The notes: a model not told the origin generated them from the letters alone. Numbered from the stretch's first letter, positions 45,126 through 53,796 are shown. The stretch is 64,000 nucleotides of DNA from JADJYF01 sp965278995 (GCA_965278995.1 OZ257136.1:4030001-4094000); one strand, 5' to 3'. Numbers and translations: made by a program.

Positions 45126-45677
45126 TCACGATACCGCTCGCTCACAATGCTGGAGCACTTTCACCCAGAATTCGAAGCCACCAATTTGTTCCGCCTTTAT
45201 CCCGTCTCCGTGCAGTGACGTAGCGTCGAACACGAAAGTACTTTGATCGTCGAGCGTTATAGGGTACTGATTTCTATCTTTCGGGTAAATTTGCCAGCGT
45301 GGCCGCCACGGACTGTGAGCAAATGCGTTTCTCAATTGTTTGACCATTGTCCGAATTGCGCTTCGGTTCGAATCCATTTCGTTTGCCAGTTCCCCGAAGA
45401 CTTCCGTTAGTGTTTCATCGGTTGTTAATGCGGACGCACTTAAAGCCAAGAGAATGTGGTTTTGTGCAGCCGCTCGAAGGTCTAGATCGGTCGCACCGGG
45501 GTCGGCCGGGAGCAGGAGCCCATTGCCGCCAGTCTCAATTCGCACCTCCTGTAGATAAATCGACCGCCCAATCCGTCCCGCGTTTACTTCCGCGCTAATT
45601 CGGATTGCAAATCCAAGACCTGCCTCAGCGGTACTGATCTTGAGTTGCGGCGGTTCAGATTTGTTCGCTGGTTCCAT
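45126..45677 (-). CDS. HEPN-motif protein, putative RNase
   Basis: 183 residues. A helical middle region ends with QLRNAFAHSPW, where Arg116-Asn117-x3-His121 fits the RNxxxH motif of HEPN ribonucleases; the helix with EVFGELANEMDSNRSAIRTM precedes it as in two-helix HEPN cores. The C-terminal half has DDQSTFVFDATSLHGD and a LQHCERAVS end. HEPN proteins act in toxin-antitoxin and abortive infection systems. The motif is clear; the fold assignment is inference. Single-gene cassette, no antitoxin neighbour. Confidence 0.8.
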   Translation of the reverse strand: MEPANKSEPPQLKISTAEAGLGFAIRISAEVNAGRIGRSIYLQEVRIETGGNGLLLPADPGATDLDLRAAAQNHILLALSASALTTDETLTEVFGELANEMDSNRSAIRTMVKQLRNAFAHSPWRPRWQIYPKDRNQYPITLDDQSTFVFDATSLHGDGIKAEQIGGFEFWVKVLQHCERAVS

Positions 45678-45681
45678 AGAG

Positions 45682-45750
45682 GTCTAACGCGCCGATGAGC
45701 GGCGTTGGAGCGCGAAGCGCGGAAACGTCCGCTCGATTGGCTTGTTAGAA
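45682..45750 (-). other. attC62
   Basis: Class 1; cores GTCTAAC and GTTAGAA. Confidence 0.95.
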
Positions 45751-46171
45751 AGCGCTCTTATTTTGTTGATAGCCACCGCGGTACTCCGTGTTGCACGAAA
45801 CCAGCGAATGAAAAGCATAGCAGCGCATGGTATTTTGGGATGAAGCATTATGCCGGTGCACGATGCTGGAAATGACTGCAGCCGGATCTGTAACCTTCCA
45901 CGTCGCCAACGCTGGTTCGGCCCGGGCAACTCAGGTCTCTGCCTACAGGTAAATCGCCGACTCGTACCGCTCTAGTGCCTCTGAGACCGAGGCGCGCCCA
46001 AAGCAGAAGACTTATCCAACAGCACCGCGCTACCAAAGCTATGCGCTGACGTTACCGTGAGAGGATTTCGATATCGACGACACAAGCCTGCTCGGCGCTT
46101 GTATGTCGCAGGCCTTGACTCGATGCGTTTCTGCAATGCGCTGTTACCGCCGGCATACCTGTCTTGGCGAT
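45751..46171 (-). repeat. Gene-less cassette, family E
   Basis: The conserved minus frame is shortened here. Confidence 0.87.
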
Positions 46172-46240
46172 TTCTAACGTGCCGATGAGCGGCACCGGAG
46201 TGCGCAGCACGGAGGTGTCCGCTCGATTGGCTGGTTAGGC
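46172..46240 (-). other. attC63
   Basis: Class 1, inner ACCGG/GGTGTCC variant. Confidence 0.95.
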
Positions 46241-46244
46241 GGCA

Positions 46245-46574
46245 CTACGCTGTCGCCGCCTGAGTCAGAAATCCAGCCAGCTCAAGTGCCTGCTCGCGGG
46301 TCAGCTTGTATGGCTGCATGCTTGCTGCCATAGGTGCCTTTGACGTAACAACAAGTGCGATAAATGGCTCGCCAGAATCAGCTGGCCGCATCGTGTGGAC
46401 CTGAAGTTTCTGCGAAGTTGCCATTGTGCTTGATAGTGCGACTTCGCCGTAAGTGCGCTCGATCGAGCCACGTAAGAATGAACCGCTCCAGCTCCCGTAC
46501 TTCATGCGCCCATATAGAACGCGCCCCACCATAAGCGCGATGATGGCGAAGAATATTAGGCTGAAGTAGTCCAT
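46245..46574 (-). CDS. Membrane-anchored protein, unknown
   Basis: 109 residues: N-terminal membrane helix (FSLIFFAIIALMVGRVLYG), then a cytoplasmic part with FIALVVTSKAPMAASMQPYK and a final helix LTREQALELAGFLTQ. No family recognised. Ends 4 bp from its attC core, and the matched ends TTAGGCGGCAC confirm the unit. Confidence 0.76.
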   Translation of the reverse strand: MDYFSLIFFAIIALMVGRVLYGRMKYGSWSGSFLRGSIERTYGEVALSSTMATSQKLQVHTMRPADSGEPFIALVVTSKAPMAASMQPYKLTREQALELAGFLTQAATA

Positions 46575-46593
46575 GCGGTGTCCTTTAGGTGCC

Positions 46594-46662
46594 GCCTAAC
46601 GCGCCGATGAGCGGCGTTGGAGCGCGAAGCGCGGAAACGTCCGCTCGATTGGCTTGTTAGAT
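46594..46662 (-). other. attC64
   Basis: Class 1; cores GCCTAAC and GTTAGAT. Confidence 0.95.
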
Positions 46663-46690
46663 TTCTCTTTGCGAGGCCCGCATGTATGAT

Positions 46691-46716
46691 GTGTAAATAT
46701 TCTATAGGAGTTACAC
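46691..46716 (+). promoter_or_regulatory. Putative vapBC-2 operator
   Basis: GTGTAA and TTACAC as inverted half-sites spanning 26 bp, the same span as at 2658-2683, with a TATTCT/TCTATA -10-like region between; a GGAG ribosome site lies inside the right half, so repressor binding would block both transcription and translation. Confidence 0.55.
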
Positions 46717-46719
46717 ACT

Positions 46720-46914
46720 ATGCGCACAAATATTGTGATAGACGACAAACTCATGCAGGACACCTTAAAAGCAACCGGCCTTAGGACAAAGCGCGAGGTT
46801 GTTGAACTCGGCCTGCGTACGTTACTGCGTCTCGGCAGACAGGGCGAGATCCGGCGCCTGAGGGGAAAGCTGGCCTGGGACGGCGATCTGGAGGCCATGA
46901 GGAAGGACAAGTGA
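46720..46914 (+). CDS. vapB: VapB-type antitoxin (divergent module)
   Basis: 64 residues, MRTNIVIDDKLMQDTLKATG, clearly homologous to the other VapB but with many changes (for example RLGRQGEIRRLRGKLAWDGD). The same 4-nt overlap with vapC is kept. This module too runs against the array. Confidence 0.92.
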   Translation: MRTNIVIDDKLMQDTLKATGLRTKREVVELGLRTLLRLGRQGEIRRLRGKLAWDGDLEAMRKDK

Positions 46915-47303
46915 TCCTGGTCGACTCCAGCACATGGATCGAATATTTCCGTGGGATTAGTACTCCGCAGACCGCAAGGCTTGACCGTCTATTGGACAGT
47001 GAGCCTTTAGCGATCGGAGACCTGATCCTGGCCGAAGTGCTGCAGGGCTTTACAAATAATAGTGATTTCAACAAAGCCAAAGCCCTCCTCACATCCCTGG
47101 ACGTTGTGAATATAGGAGGCATGGATATCGCGATTCAAGCGGCAAAGAATTTCCGCACGTTGCGCGGACTCGGGATCACGGTGCGAAAAACGATCGATAC
47201 CCTTATTGCAACGCGATGCATCGAAGGCGGGTATACCTTGCTGCACAATGATCGGGATTTTGATCCCTTCGTAAAGTATCTCAAGCTTCGAGTAGTAGAC
47301 TGA
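46911..47303 (+). CDS. vapC: VapC PIN-domain toxin (divergent module)
   Basis: 130 residues from GTG 46911. PIN acidic residues in ILVDSSTWIEYF, LAEVLQGF and IDTLIATRCIEGG, LHNDRDFDPF. About half of the residues match the other VapC, so it may be orthogonal to it. Stop TGA lies 4 bp before the attC65 core rather than in it. Confidence 0.93.
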   Translation: MILVDSSTWIEYFRGISTPQTARLDRLLDSEPLAIGDLILAEVLQGFTNNSDFNKAKALLTSLDVVNIGGMDIAIQAAKNFRTLRGLGITVRKTIDTLIATRCIEGGYTLLHNDRDFDPFVKYLKLRVVD

Positions 47304-47306
47304 GAA

Positions 47307-47375
47307 ATCTAACGTGCCGATGAGCGGCGTTGGAGTGCGAAGCACGGAAACGTCCGCTCGATTGGCTGGTTAGGC
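47307..47375 (-). other. attC65
   Basis: Class 1; cores ATCTAAC and GTTAGGC. Confidence 0.95.
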
Positions 47376-47825
47376 GGCACTTTCATTCGGAAAGTTTGAC
47401 TTCCAGGCATGCACGACTTGGGTTATCTCGATCGTTTCGCAATGACCAAGATCGGGCATAGGTCTATTCAATGATACGCAAAACGCGCGACCATTAACGG
47501 CAGTCATTGTTGCGTGAATTTGCTCCAGCTTAATCCCTACCAGCATCGAAAGGCGGATAAGTGGAGCCTCAATTTGCTTTGACTCGAGATTGCACCCTAG
47601 CAGCAGCGGTCTACGGGACAGTAAGCTCATCTTGTAGAAGTTCAAAGCACGCCCATCGACCTCGCGTTGAACGATATTATATCCGTCGAACTGCTCTGCC
47701 ACCTTTCCTCGAAGATGTATCGGCAATTCAGCGATCAACGTGGCTAGGAGCAGATGCTCTCCAGGAGACAGGACGGAACCATTTCTAACAAGGCGGAGTA
47801 ACCAGGAACCAAAAACACGCTTCAT
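47370..47825 (-). CDS. Protein of unknown function
   Basis: 151 residues: helical start (FGSWLLRLVRNGSVLSPGEH), then LLLATLIAELPIHLRGKVAE, MSLLSRRPLLLGCNLESKQI and AFCVSLNRPMPDLGHCETI. No signal, no membrane segment, no family recognised. Stop is the attC65 core TAA. Confidence 0.75.
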   Translation of the reverse strand: MKRVFGSWLLRLVRNGSVLSPGEHLLLATLIAELPIHLRGKVAEQFDGYNIVQREVDGRALNFYKMSLLSRRPLLLGCNLESKQIEAPLIRLSMLVGIKLEQIHATMTAVNGRAFCVSLNRPMPDLGHCETIEITQVVHAWKSNFPNESAA

Positions 47826-47838
47826 GGCTGATTGTGCC

Positions 47839-47907
47839 GCCTAACGTGCCGATGAGCGGCGTTGGAGTGCGAAGCACGGAAACGTCCGCTCGATTGGCTT
47901 GTTAGAG
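47839..47907 (-). other. attC66
   Basis: Class 1; cores GCCTAAC and GTTAGAG. Confidence 0.95.
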
Positions 47908-48229
47908 CACGCTTTCTTCATGGCCGTAACCACCTTCTCGGTAACTCCGGAACGCCCGCTCTTTATTGCCTTCTTCAACAGACTACGCCTGTACCTTTCG
48001 TGGAAATTCTGAGCCTTGACACTGAATGTAGCTCATTCTTCCAACAACGCACCTATGCTCGCGCCAAGAATATAATGCTCTGTCGCAACCGCCGGCCGAC
48101 CTCTACCTTATCTTACGCAGGCTTTCTGGTTTAGCTCGGCGCGGGCGACTACTCATATAAATGCAGGATTGGAACATTCGCTTAAACGCAGATTGCACCA
48201 CAAGCGTTCTGAGTTTTGTTCTTCGCGTG
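47908..48229 (-). repeat. Gene-less cassette, C/D chimera
   Basis: Left 50 bp are family C (CTTTCTTCATGGCCGTAACC), the rest is family D and nearly identical to 43232-43553. Confidence 0.88.
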
Positions 48230-48298
48230 CTCTAACGTGCCGATGAGCGGCGTTGGAGTGCGAAGCACGGAAACGTCCGCTCGATTGGCTGGTTAGAG
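48230..48298 (-). other. attC67
   Basis: Class 1. Confidence 0.95.
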
Positions 48299-48312
48299 CG
48301 CATTCTCGCGGC

Positions 48313-48666
48313 CTACTGGTCTAGGCCATTATTGTTAAACACCTCTTCTAATCTTCGTATAACTTCACTTGTTGCCGCTGTGCTTGACGGGCGTTTTGGT
48401 TCCGTTGCGGACAAGAAAAACCAGCCGATAGTTGCCATGACGAAAATGCTACTTAGCAACACGACACTGCCCCAAAGCAAATAGGCCATCTTTGTGACTA
48501 AATAGCGTTGGGCATATTTTTGATTAGTACGTTCACGAAATGTGGGTGAGAGCAAATAATGCCAGGGTCTCGCACTAGCAACGACGACTACCACCGAGAT
48601 CTCGACTAACGCTATCACCAGCGACACTACGAATTCGCCAATGACGGCTAGCGGGCCCTCGATCAT
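48313..48666 (-). CDS. Small membrane protein of a two-member family
   Basis: 117 residues with two membrane parts (VIGEFVVSLVIALVEISVVV and LLWGSVVLLSSIFVMATIGW) joined by a cytoplasmic WHYLLSPTFRERTNQKY loop. The loop matches WRYILSPRYREKVHNRW in the protein at 61112-61339, in the same position, so the two are homologues. Function unknown. Confidence 0.8.
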   Translation of the reverse strand: MIEGPLAVIGEFVVSLVIALVEISVVVVVASARPWHYLLSPTFRERTNQKYAQRYLVTKMAYLLWGSVVLLSSIFVMATIGWFFLSATEPKRPSSTAATSEVIRRLEEVFNNNGLDQ

Positions 48667-48756
48667 ACTTTGCTCGGCGCTGTCCTTGAATGCAACTGCT
48701 GCTTGGGTCGATTGCCGAGCAGGAAGGATGGTGCAGACATGAGTAGAATCGATGCG

Positions 48757-48825
48757 CTCTAACGCGCCGATGAGCGGCGCTGAAGCGCGCAGCGCGGAAG
48801 CGTCCGCTCCATTGGTTGGTTAGGT
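48757..48825 (-). other. attC68
   Basis: Class 5 with GGTTGG at the right end. Confidence 0.94.
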
Positions 48826-48840
48826 GCCGCTTCATTTAGG

Positions 48841-49680
48841 CTAATTTCTGAAGAATTCATATCGACTTTTGAGCATTTCGCCTTGCGCTGGATTTAATGA
48901 AACCCCATCCAACCATACCCGTTTCAAGGACGGAATTGCGTCTAGGATTGGTATAACCGAATCGCCTGACAATAAAGGCTCATCATCGCCATACATGCCT
49001 AGCGATAAGAACTCGAGATTCTCCAACCTCGCAAGTTGCTCGATGCCAGACACAGATATGTTGGTCTGCCAGATATCCAGACCTTTGAGCTGGCTCATAC
49101 TACATATCTTCTTCAGAGCGACATCGGATATGGGATTGTTTCCTAATTCGAGGGTGAGTAGCTGCCGGGACTCGGCGATTTGCGCCGCGAGGTTGTCCGT
49201 AACACCGGCGCACTCAAGATCAATGGCAGTCAGGGACTCCATTGAGAGTAAAGCGCGAAGGCCCCGAGAAGTTAAACCGGAAAATTGAGCTCCAAGTTCC
49301 TCGAGGCTGGGCGCGGTGGATATAGCGATTAAATCGGACTCGGTTAATCCGTTGTTGCAGCGAAGCTGCTGAAGTTTTTCGGCATTGGCGAAGGTGCACA
49401 TCCGTCGACCTGGACGTGACACACACAGAATATCGAGGACGGCGAGCTGAGGGAGAGCCAGGATATGGGGCATGGCGGTTCGGTACACGTCGCACCATAT
49501 CCAGAGCTTTTCGAGCTTTTGGTAATTGGATAATCCGCGTGCGAATCTAGCCGGCAATCGCCCGGTCTTTGTTATGGAGACAGCCCGGTAGTCACGATGG
49601 CAGCCGGCATCCGCAAATCCGCCGAAGCAAATCGGTCCTTCGATGATCAGAGAATTATCTTCGCCTTCGAATATGCGCAT
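48841..49680 (-). CDS. Leucine-rich repeat protein
   Basis: 279 residues. From about residue 70 onward there are repeated LRR-like units: LPQLAVLDILCV, AEKLQQLRCNNGLTESDLI, APSLEELGAQFSGLTSRGL, MESLTAIDLECAGVTDNLA, SRQLLTLELGNNPISDVAL, MSQLKGLDIWQTNISVSGI, LENLEFLSLGMYGDDE. The unit of about 23 residues with N/C-x-G/N-I/L-T/S-D resembles the cysteine-containing LRR subtype. Cytoplasmic (no signal). Likely binds a protein partner; partner unknown. Confidence 0.88.
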   Translation of the reverse strand: MRIFEGEDNSLIIEGPICFGGFADAGCHRDYRAVSITKTGRLPARFARGLSNYQKLEKLWIWCDVYRTAMPHILALPQLAVLDILCVSRPGRRMCTFANAEKLQQLRCNNGLTESDLIAISTAPSLEELGAQFSGLTSRGLRALLSMESLTAIDLECAGVTDNLAAQIAESRQLLTLELGNNPISDVALKKICSMSQLKGLDIWQTNISVSGIEQLARLENLEFLSLGMYGDDEPLLSGDSVIPILDAIPSLKRVWLDGVSLNPAQGEMLKSRYEFFRN

Positions 49681-49706
49681 ACTGGTGTAACTCGGTTTTA
49701 AAAGGC

Positions 49707-49775
49707 ACCTAACGTGCCGATGAGCGGCGTTGGAGTGCGAAGCACGGAAACGTCCGCTCGATTGGCTGGTTAGCG
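49707..49775 (-). other. attC69
   Basis: Class 1; right core GTTAGCG matches CGCTAAC of attC70. Confidence 0.95.
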
Positions 49776-49919
49776 CTCAATTGCTTACCTTTTCTTTCCA
49801 TACGAACAGACCAGTAGGATAAGGCGACGATCCCGAACGCGTGTTTGGCGTTAACTATTGTGGAAGATATACAGAAACATGTACCAATTTCTATTCATGG
49901 GCATATGTGGATACGTTAG

Positions 49920-50471
49920 CTACGTAAAGCTGCAAAAATACCATGGCCCCCATAAGTGAAATGTTCCGATCAGGTCGCCGCCAAATGCGCTTCCATTTTG
50001 GTCGATATCTTCGACGGAGCCTACAGGGTCATAAACTACACCGCTCCAATTGTCGATGAGGCCACCCCATGAAAAGGCTATACGCTTGACCGGGAATAAC
50101 TCAACCTGGCACTCACGACTTTTCTCGCAATCAAAGATATGGGTCTTGGGATCTTCCTGGTTTAGTAGTTGATAATAGCCCGGGATTTCAATTGCCGCTC
50201 GTGCGTAGATCCCGATACGGCTAGCTGGAGTTCCGAAACAGATCGCCGGGAGAGCGAGAACGAGGAGCGGACGCAGTAGCGCCCTACCAGTTCTTTCTCT
50301 AAATGCGGCTGTCGTAGTTACTACCAGTAGCACGATCGCGGAAACACCCAGCATTGGTACGACAATGACGGCGCCGATTATGCCGCTCCAGGGATCGACG
50401 AATAGAAAGGCGAGTAACACGATCGAATAGATCGCGAGCAGCCTTTCACTCAAATTGAGAAGCTTAATCAT
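49920..50471 (-). CDS. Membrane protein, unknown
   Basis: 183 residues with three membrane segments (LLAIYSIVLLAFLFVD, IIGAVIVVPMLGVSAIVLLV, PLLVLALPAICFG) and a C-terminal extracytoplasmic domain with Cys pairs (FDCEKSRECQVELF) and FHLWGPWYFCS. No family recognised. The 144 bp to attC69 hold nothing I can identify. Confidence 0.75.
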   Translation of the reverse strand: MIKLLNLSERLLAIYSIVLLAFLFVDPWSGIIGAVIVVPMLGVSAIVLLVVTTTAAFRERTGRALLRPLLVLALPAICFGTPASRIGIYARAAIEIPGYYQLLNQEDPKTHIFDCEKSRECQVELFPVKRIAFSWGGLIDNWSGVVYDPVGSVEDIDQNGSAFGGDLIGTFHLWGPWYFCSFT

Positions 50472-50475
50472 TGAG

Positions 50476-50544
50476 CGCTAACGTGCCGATGAGCGGCACC
50501 GGAGTGCGCAGCACGGAGGTGTCCGCTCGATTGGCTGGTTAGGC
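50476..50544 (-). other. attC70
   Basis: Class 1, inner ACCGG/GGTGTCC variant. Confidence 0.95.
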
Positions 50545-50562
50545 GTGCGCCTGCACATTTTC

Positions 50563-50967
50563 TTAGGCCCAAGGATCGTATGAGCCGAAGTTCCATAGAT
50601 GCCCTTCCGGATCTCTGTATGAATATAGGCGCCCTCCATAATCCTGGTCTTCAGGCTCCATCATTATCGCGGCGCCCGCAGCAAGCGCCTTCCTGTAGTG
50701 GGCATCGACGTCATCGACAACGATATACGCGCTTTGCGTTACAAGGCTATTTATGGATTGCGGTGGCTTCTGCATTTCATCGAATGCGGACACTCGAACT
50801 GAGCCAAGCATGATCATTCCGCCGTCAAGGGTAAGCTGGGCATGCTCAATGATATTGGAGTCTCCCTCTACTACGAGATGGCGTTCGAATCCGAAAGCAC
50901 GACATAGCCATTCAATTGCTTTCGGCGCGTCTACATACTTCATAGTCGGAATGATGTTGCAAGGCAT
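50563..50967 (-). CDS. VOC-family protein (glyoxalase/PhnB-like)
   Basis: 134 residues in the two-repeat VOC fold: IIPTMKYVDAPKAIEWLCRA, FGFERHLVVEGD, HAQLTLDGGMIMLGS, then YIVVDDVDAHYRKALAAGA and RLYSYRDPEGHLWNFGSY. Such proteins are metal-dependent isomerases, dioxygenases or ligand-binding resistance proteins; the PhnB-like arrangement fits, but the substrate cannot be told. A cargo gene type often seen in integrons. Confidence 0.92.
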   Translation of the reverse strand: MPCNIIPTMKYVDAPKAIEWLCRAFGFERHLVVEGDSNIIEHAQLTLDGGMIMLGSVRVSAFDEMQKPPQSINSLVTQSAYIVVDDVDAHYRKALAAGAAIMMEPEDQDYGGRLYSYRDPEGHLWNFGSYDPWA

Positions 50968-51008
50968 CCAATTGACTCCATAAAACGTTTTCGCCGCGTT
51001 TCACGCAC

Positions 51009-51077
51009 GCCTAACGTGCCGATGAGCGGCGTTGGAGCGCGAAGCGCGGAAACGTCCGCTCGATTGGCTTGTTAGGT
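51009..51077 (-). other. attC71
   Basis: Class 1; cores GCCTAAC and GTTAGGT. Confidence 0.95.
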
Positions 51078-51548
51078 TTATTTTTCGTTGTCACTTGACA
51101 CCAACTTTGCAATACACTGCAGCGGCTCCCCGCTTTCCTGGGACTTCGCATGTTTAGTGATGCACGTGTTAATTTGCACCAGGGACTCAGCTCGTTTTAC
51201 TGTAAGGGCCAAGATACATTGCACTGCATATGTAGAAGGCCATTCGCCGCCAGACAACGTTAACGCACCTGCCACATCGCATTCCGCCGTTCTGTGCTCT
51301 AGCCATTTTTCATGATCGTTCCGCAGCTTACGTTCAAGATCAACTAGGCGCGCTTGCGGATTGCGCCGAATGAGCTCAACTAGTTTCTCAAACCCATCCG
51401 TAAGTTTACTTTCAGCATCTTTGAGCTCGGCTAAATAGATGTGGCCGGTGTGCATAGCACTTCCCTCGGGCCAGATGTCATCGTCGGCCGCCAATTCGGC
51501 GGATATTGCTGATAGGAGCAGTAGCGCGCAGAAGGCGCGGACTATCAT
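51078..51548 (-). CDS. Secreted LprI-like protein
   Basis: 156 residues. Signal peptide (AFCALLLLSAISAELAA), then a helical part with RKLRNDHEKWLEHRTAECDV and CILALTVKRAESLVQ, and Cys residues spaced as in LprI (lysozyme-inhibitor type, DUF1311) proteins. Would act in the periplasm. Family call rests on the W-x-x-x-R-x-x-x-C pattern and is moderate. Confidence 0.72.
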   Translation of the reverse strand: MIVRAFCALLLLSAISAELAADDDIWPEGSAMHTGHIYLAELKDAESKLTDGFEKLVELIRRNPQARLVDLERKLRNDHEKWLEHRTAECDVAGALTLSGGEWPSTYAVQCILALTVKRAESLVQINTCITKHAKSQESGEPLQCIAKLVSSDNEK

Positions 51549-51612
51549 TAATGAACCTAACGCGCCGATGAGCGGCGTTGGAGCGCGTAGCGCGGAAACG
51601 TCCGCTCGATTG

Positions 51613-52996
51613 ATGAAATGGACTCCTCCCGCGCTTTGTTTTGCGGTATCGATGTACCAAAGTAGAACTGTGACATTGCTACTTACTCAGCATCGGAAGG
51701 AGTCCACCCATGAAGTCTAAGATCATCGCCGTCGACCTGGCAAAGGATGTCTTTGAAGTCGCTGTCGCTAACGACAACTGTCGCATCCTCGAGCGGCAGC
51801 GGCTCTCGCGGAAGGCGTTCTCCACTTTCCTGGCAGCGCAGCCGCCAGCGCTTGTCCTTCTCGAGGCCTGCGGCACTGCCCACTTCTGGGGACGCACTGC
51901 CCAGACGGCCGGGCACCAGGTGCGCTTGCTCCCCGCCCAATACACCGCGCCGTATTGTCGCCGCGGCAAGACCGACCGCAGCGATGTCGAGGCACTACTC
52001 GAAGCCCATCGCTGCAACGACATCAAGCCCGTCCCCGTGCATTCCGTCGAGCAACAGACCATCCAGCAATTGCACCGCGTCCGTGAGCAGTGGAAGCACA
52101 CGCGCACGCAGCGCATCAACGGCCTGCGCGGCTTCCTGCGCGAACTCGGTTTCGCCATGCCCCTCGGTGCCAAGCTCGCGCAGAGCCAGGCCCGGCAAAT
52201 CATCGACGATCCGGTCATTCCAGCGCCACTCAAGGTCATCTTCTCCCGAATGCTCGACGAGATTGCTGCCCTTGAGGCTGACATGGTTGGCGTCGAGCGC
52301 CAGCTGAAGGCCCTGACGAAAACCAATGCCGATATTCAACGCCTGCAGACCGTCGCTGGCGTCGGCCTGCTTACCAGCACCGCGCTCGTTGCCGCCGTCG
52401 GCTCCCCAGAGCGTTTCCCCGACGGCAAGCATCTCAGCAGCTGGCTCGGTCTGACTGCCCGTGAGCACAGCTCCGGCACTCGACGCCATCTCGGCAAAAT
52501 CACCAAGCAGGGTGACGTCTACATTCGTACCCTGCTCATCCATGGCGCGCGCTCGGTCCTGACACGTATCAAGACGCTGCAGCGCGCCGGGAAACCCTTA
52601 CCACGCCTTTATCAATGGGCCAGCGCACTCGAACAGCGTGTCGGTCACAATAAGGCCGCCTGTGCGCTCGCCAACAAGATGGCCCGCATCTGTTGGGCGG
52701 TCTGGAGCAAGCACATTGACTTCAACCCTAACCACGTCGCCGCCTAAACTCTTCATCCCGTTTGCGTAGAGACTTCGCGTTCATGACACCTTTGGTTCGA
52801 CCGGTGCTGGGCAATGCCGATAACTAGCCTGCTCTTATTAGAGCCTTCGTATCGATTGGCTCCCGGCGCGCGGATATTCACGATGGCCCGGCCTCATAAC
52901 GAGTGCCATAACGAGGCCGGATACACGACTGCAAACGTTTCGAACCGTTGTGAACGACCCTTCGTCTCTGCTACTTGCGGGAGGAGTCCATACATG
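51613..52996 (+). mobile_element. IS110-family (IS1111-like) element in attC
   Basis: About 1384 bp. Ends ATGAAATGGACTCCTCCCGC and, reversed, ATGTATGGACTCCTCCCGC give the inverted repeats seen only in the IS1111 branch of IS110. Inserted between CGATTG and GCTGGTTAG of the attC arm, against the array direction. Confidence 0.9.
51710..52747 (+). CDS. IS110-family transposase (DEDD)
   Basis: 345 residues. DEDD domain: IAVDLAKDVFEVAVAND (Asp), LVLLEACGTAHFWG (Glu), KTDRSDVEALLEAH (two Asp). C-terminal domain: LQTVAGVGLLTSTALVAAVG, LSSWLGLTAREHSSG and KQGDVYIRTLLIHGARSVL. Of a different subgroup from the enzyme at 19922-20875, so attC was targeted by two distinct IS110 lineages. Confidence 0.94.
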   Translation: MKSKIIAVDLAKDVFEVAVANDNCRILERQRLSRKAFSTFLAAQPPALVLLEACGTAHFWGRTAQTAGHQVRLLPAQYTAPYCRRGKTDRSDVEALLEAHRCNDIKPVPVHSVEQQTIQQLHRVREQWKHTRTQRINGLRGFLRELGFAMPLGAKLAQSQARQIIDDPVIPAPLKVIFSRMLDEIAALEADMVGVERQLKALTKTNADIQRLQTVAGVGLLTSTALVAAVGSPERFPDGKHLSSWLGLTAREHSSGTRRHLGKITKQGDVYIRTLLIHGARSVLTRIKTLQRAGKPLPRLYQWASALEQRVGHNKAACALANKMARICWAVWSKHIDFNPNHVAA

Positions 52997-53016
52997 GCTG
53001 GTTAGGCCGCACTTCC

Positions 53017-53475
53017 TCAGCCCAGAGTGACATGACGCGCCGACACCTGGCTGCCATTGATGATTACCTCGCCTACCGATATGGGTAGCTTAAATCGGCG
53101 CGGGCCAGCGCTGCCAGGATTGATATAGAGGACGTCTGCACTTTCTCGGATCGCCGGGACATGAGAGTGCCCGGTGATAACCACGCGGACACCCGAGGCC
53201 GCAGGGTCTAGATCCATATCGGCAAAGTCGTGAACGACATAGATCCCAGCACCGTCAACGAATAGGAGCTCTGCGTTTGCTATGGAATTGAAGCACGCAT
53301 CCCTATCATTATTACCCCGAACGGCTGTAACAGGCGCTAGTTCGGAAAGCTGTTCGATGATGTCGATACACCCAATGTCTCCGCCATGGACAATGAGCTG
53401 ACTCCCACGCAAGAACGTGAGCACTTCGGGTCGGAGGAGACCGTGGGTATCAGAAATGATGCCGATGCGAGTCAT
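53017..53475 (-). CDS. YfcE/MJ0936-type metallophosphoesterase
   Basis: 152 residues from ATG 53475. Calcineurin-like motifs: GIISDTHG (Asp, His), VHGGDIG, VRGNNDRDA (GNND), VVHDFA and VITGHSHVP, ending with INPGSAGPRR. All metal ligands are present, so it is likely an active small phosphodiesterase/phosphatase of the YfcE type. Substrate unknown. Confidence 0.93.
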   Translation of the reverse strand: MTRIGIISDTHGLLRPEVLTFLRGSQLIVHGGDIGCIDIIEQLSELAPVTAVRGNNDRDACFNSIANAELLFVDGAGIYVVHDFADMDLDPAASGVRVVITGHSHVPAIRESADVLYINPGSAGPRRFKLPISVGEVIINGSQVSARHVTLG

Positions 53476-53490
53476 AGCGGTTCCCGTGCG

Positions 53491-53559
53491 GCCTAACGTG
53501 CCGATGAGCGGCGCTGGAGCGCGCAGCGCGGAGGCGTCCGCTCGATTGGCTGGTTGGGC
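53491..53559 (-). other. attC73
   Basis: Class 1; right core GTTGGGC matches GCCCAAC of attC74. Confidence 0.95.
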
Positions 53560-53796
53560 GTCAGAATCATGGATCAACGTCTCGGTGTAGTGCGTCATTG
53601 CCTGCCGTAGCTACAGCATTCGTGAAGGTTCTATCACTTGCGTCTCGTGCCCTATTCCCGGAAGCATGAACACGAGGCTTCCCGGAGTTGCCGAACTTCC
53701 CATCGCATTTTCTCCCGGCGTTTCCTGAACGAAATCGAAGGCACCGAACAGGAGACATTTTTCCACAGGAGATTCGCGACGCGGGGACTGACCACA

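Larger units (their letters stand above)
51555..53007 (-). other. attC72, split by IS110 element
   Basis: 51555-51612 plus 52997-53007 rebuild a 69-bp class 1 site. Confidence 0.9.
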
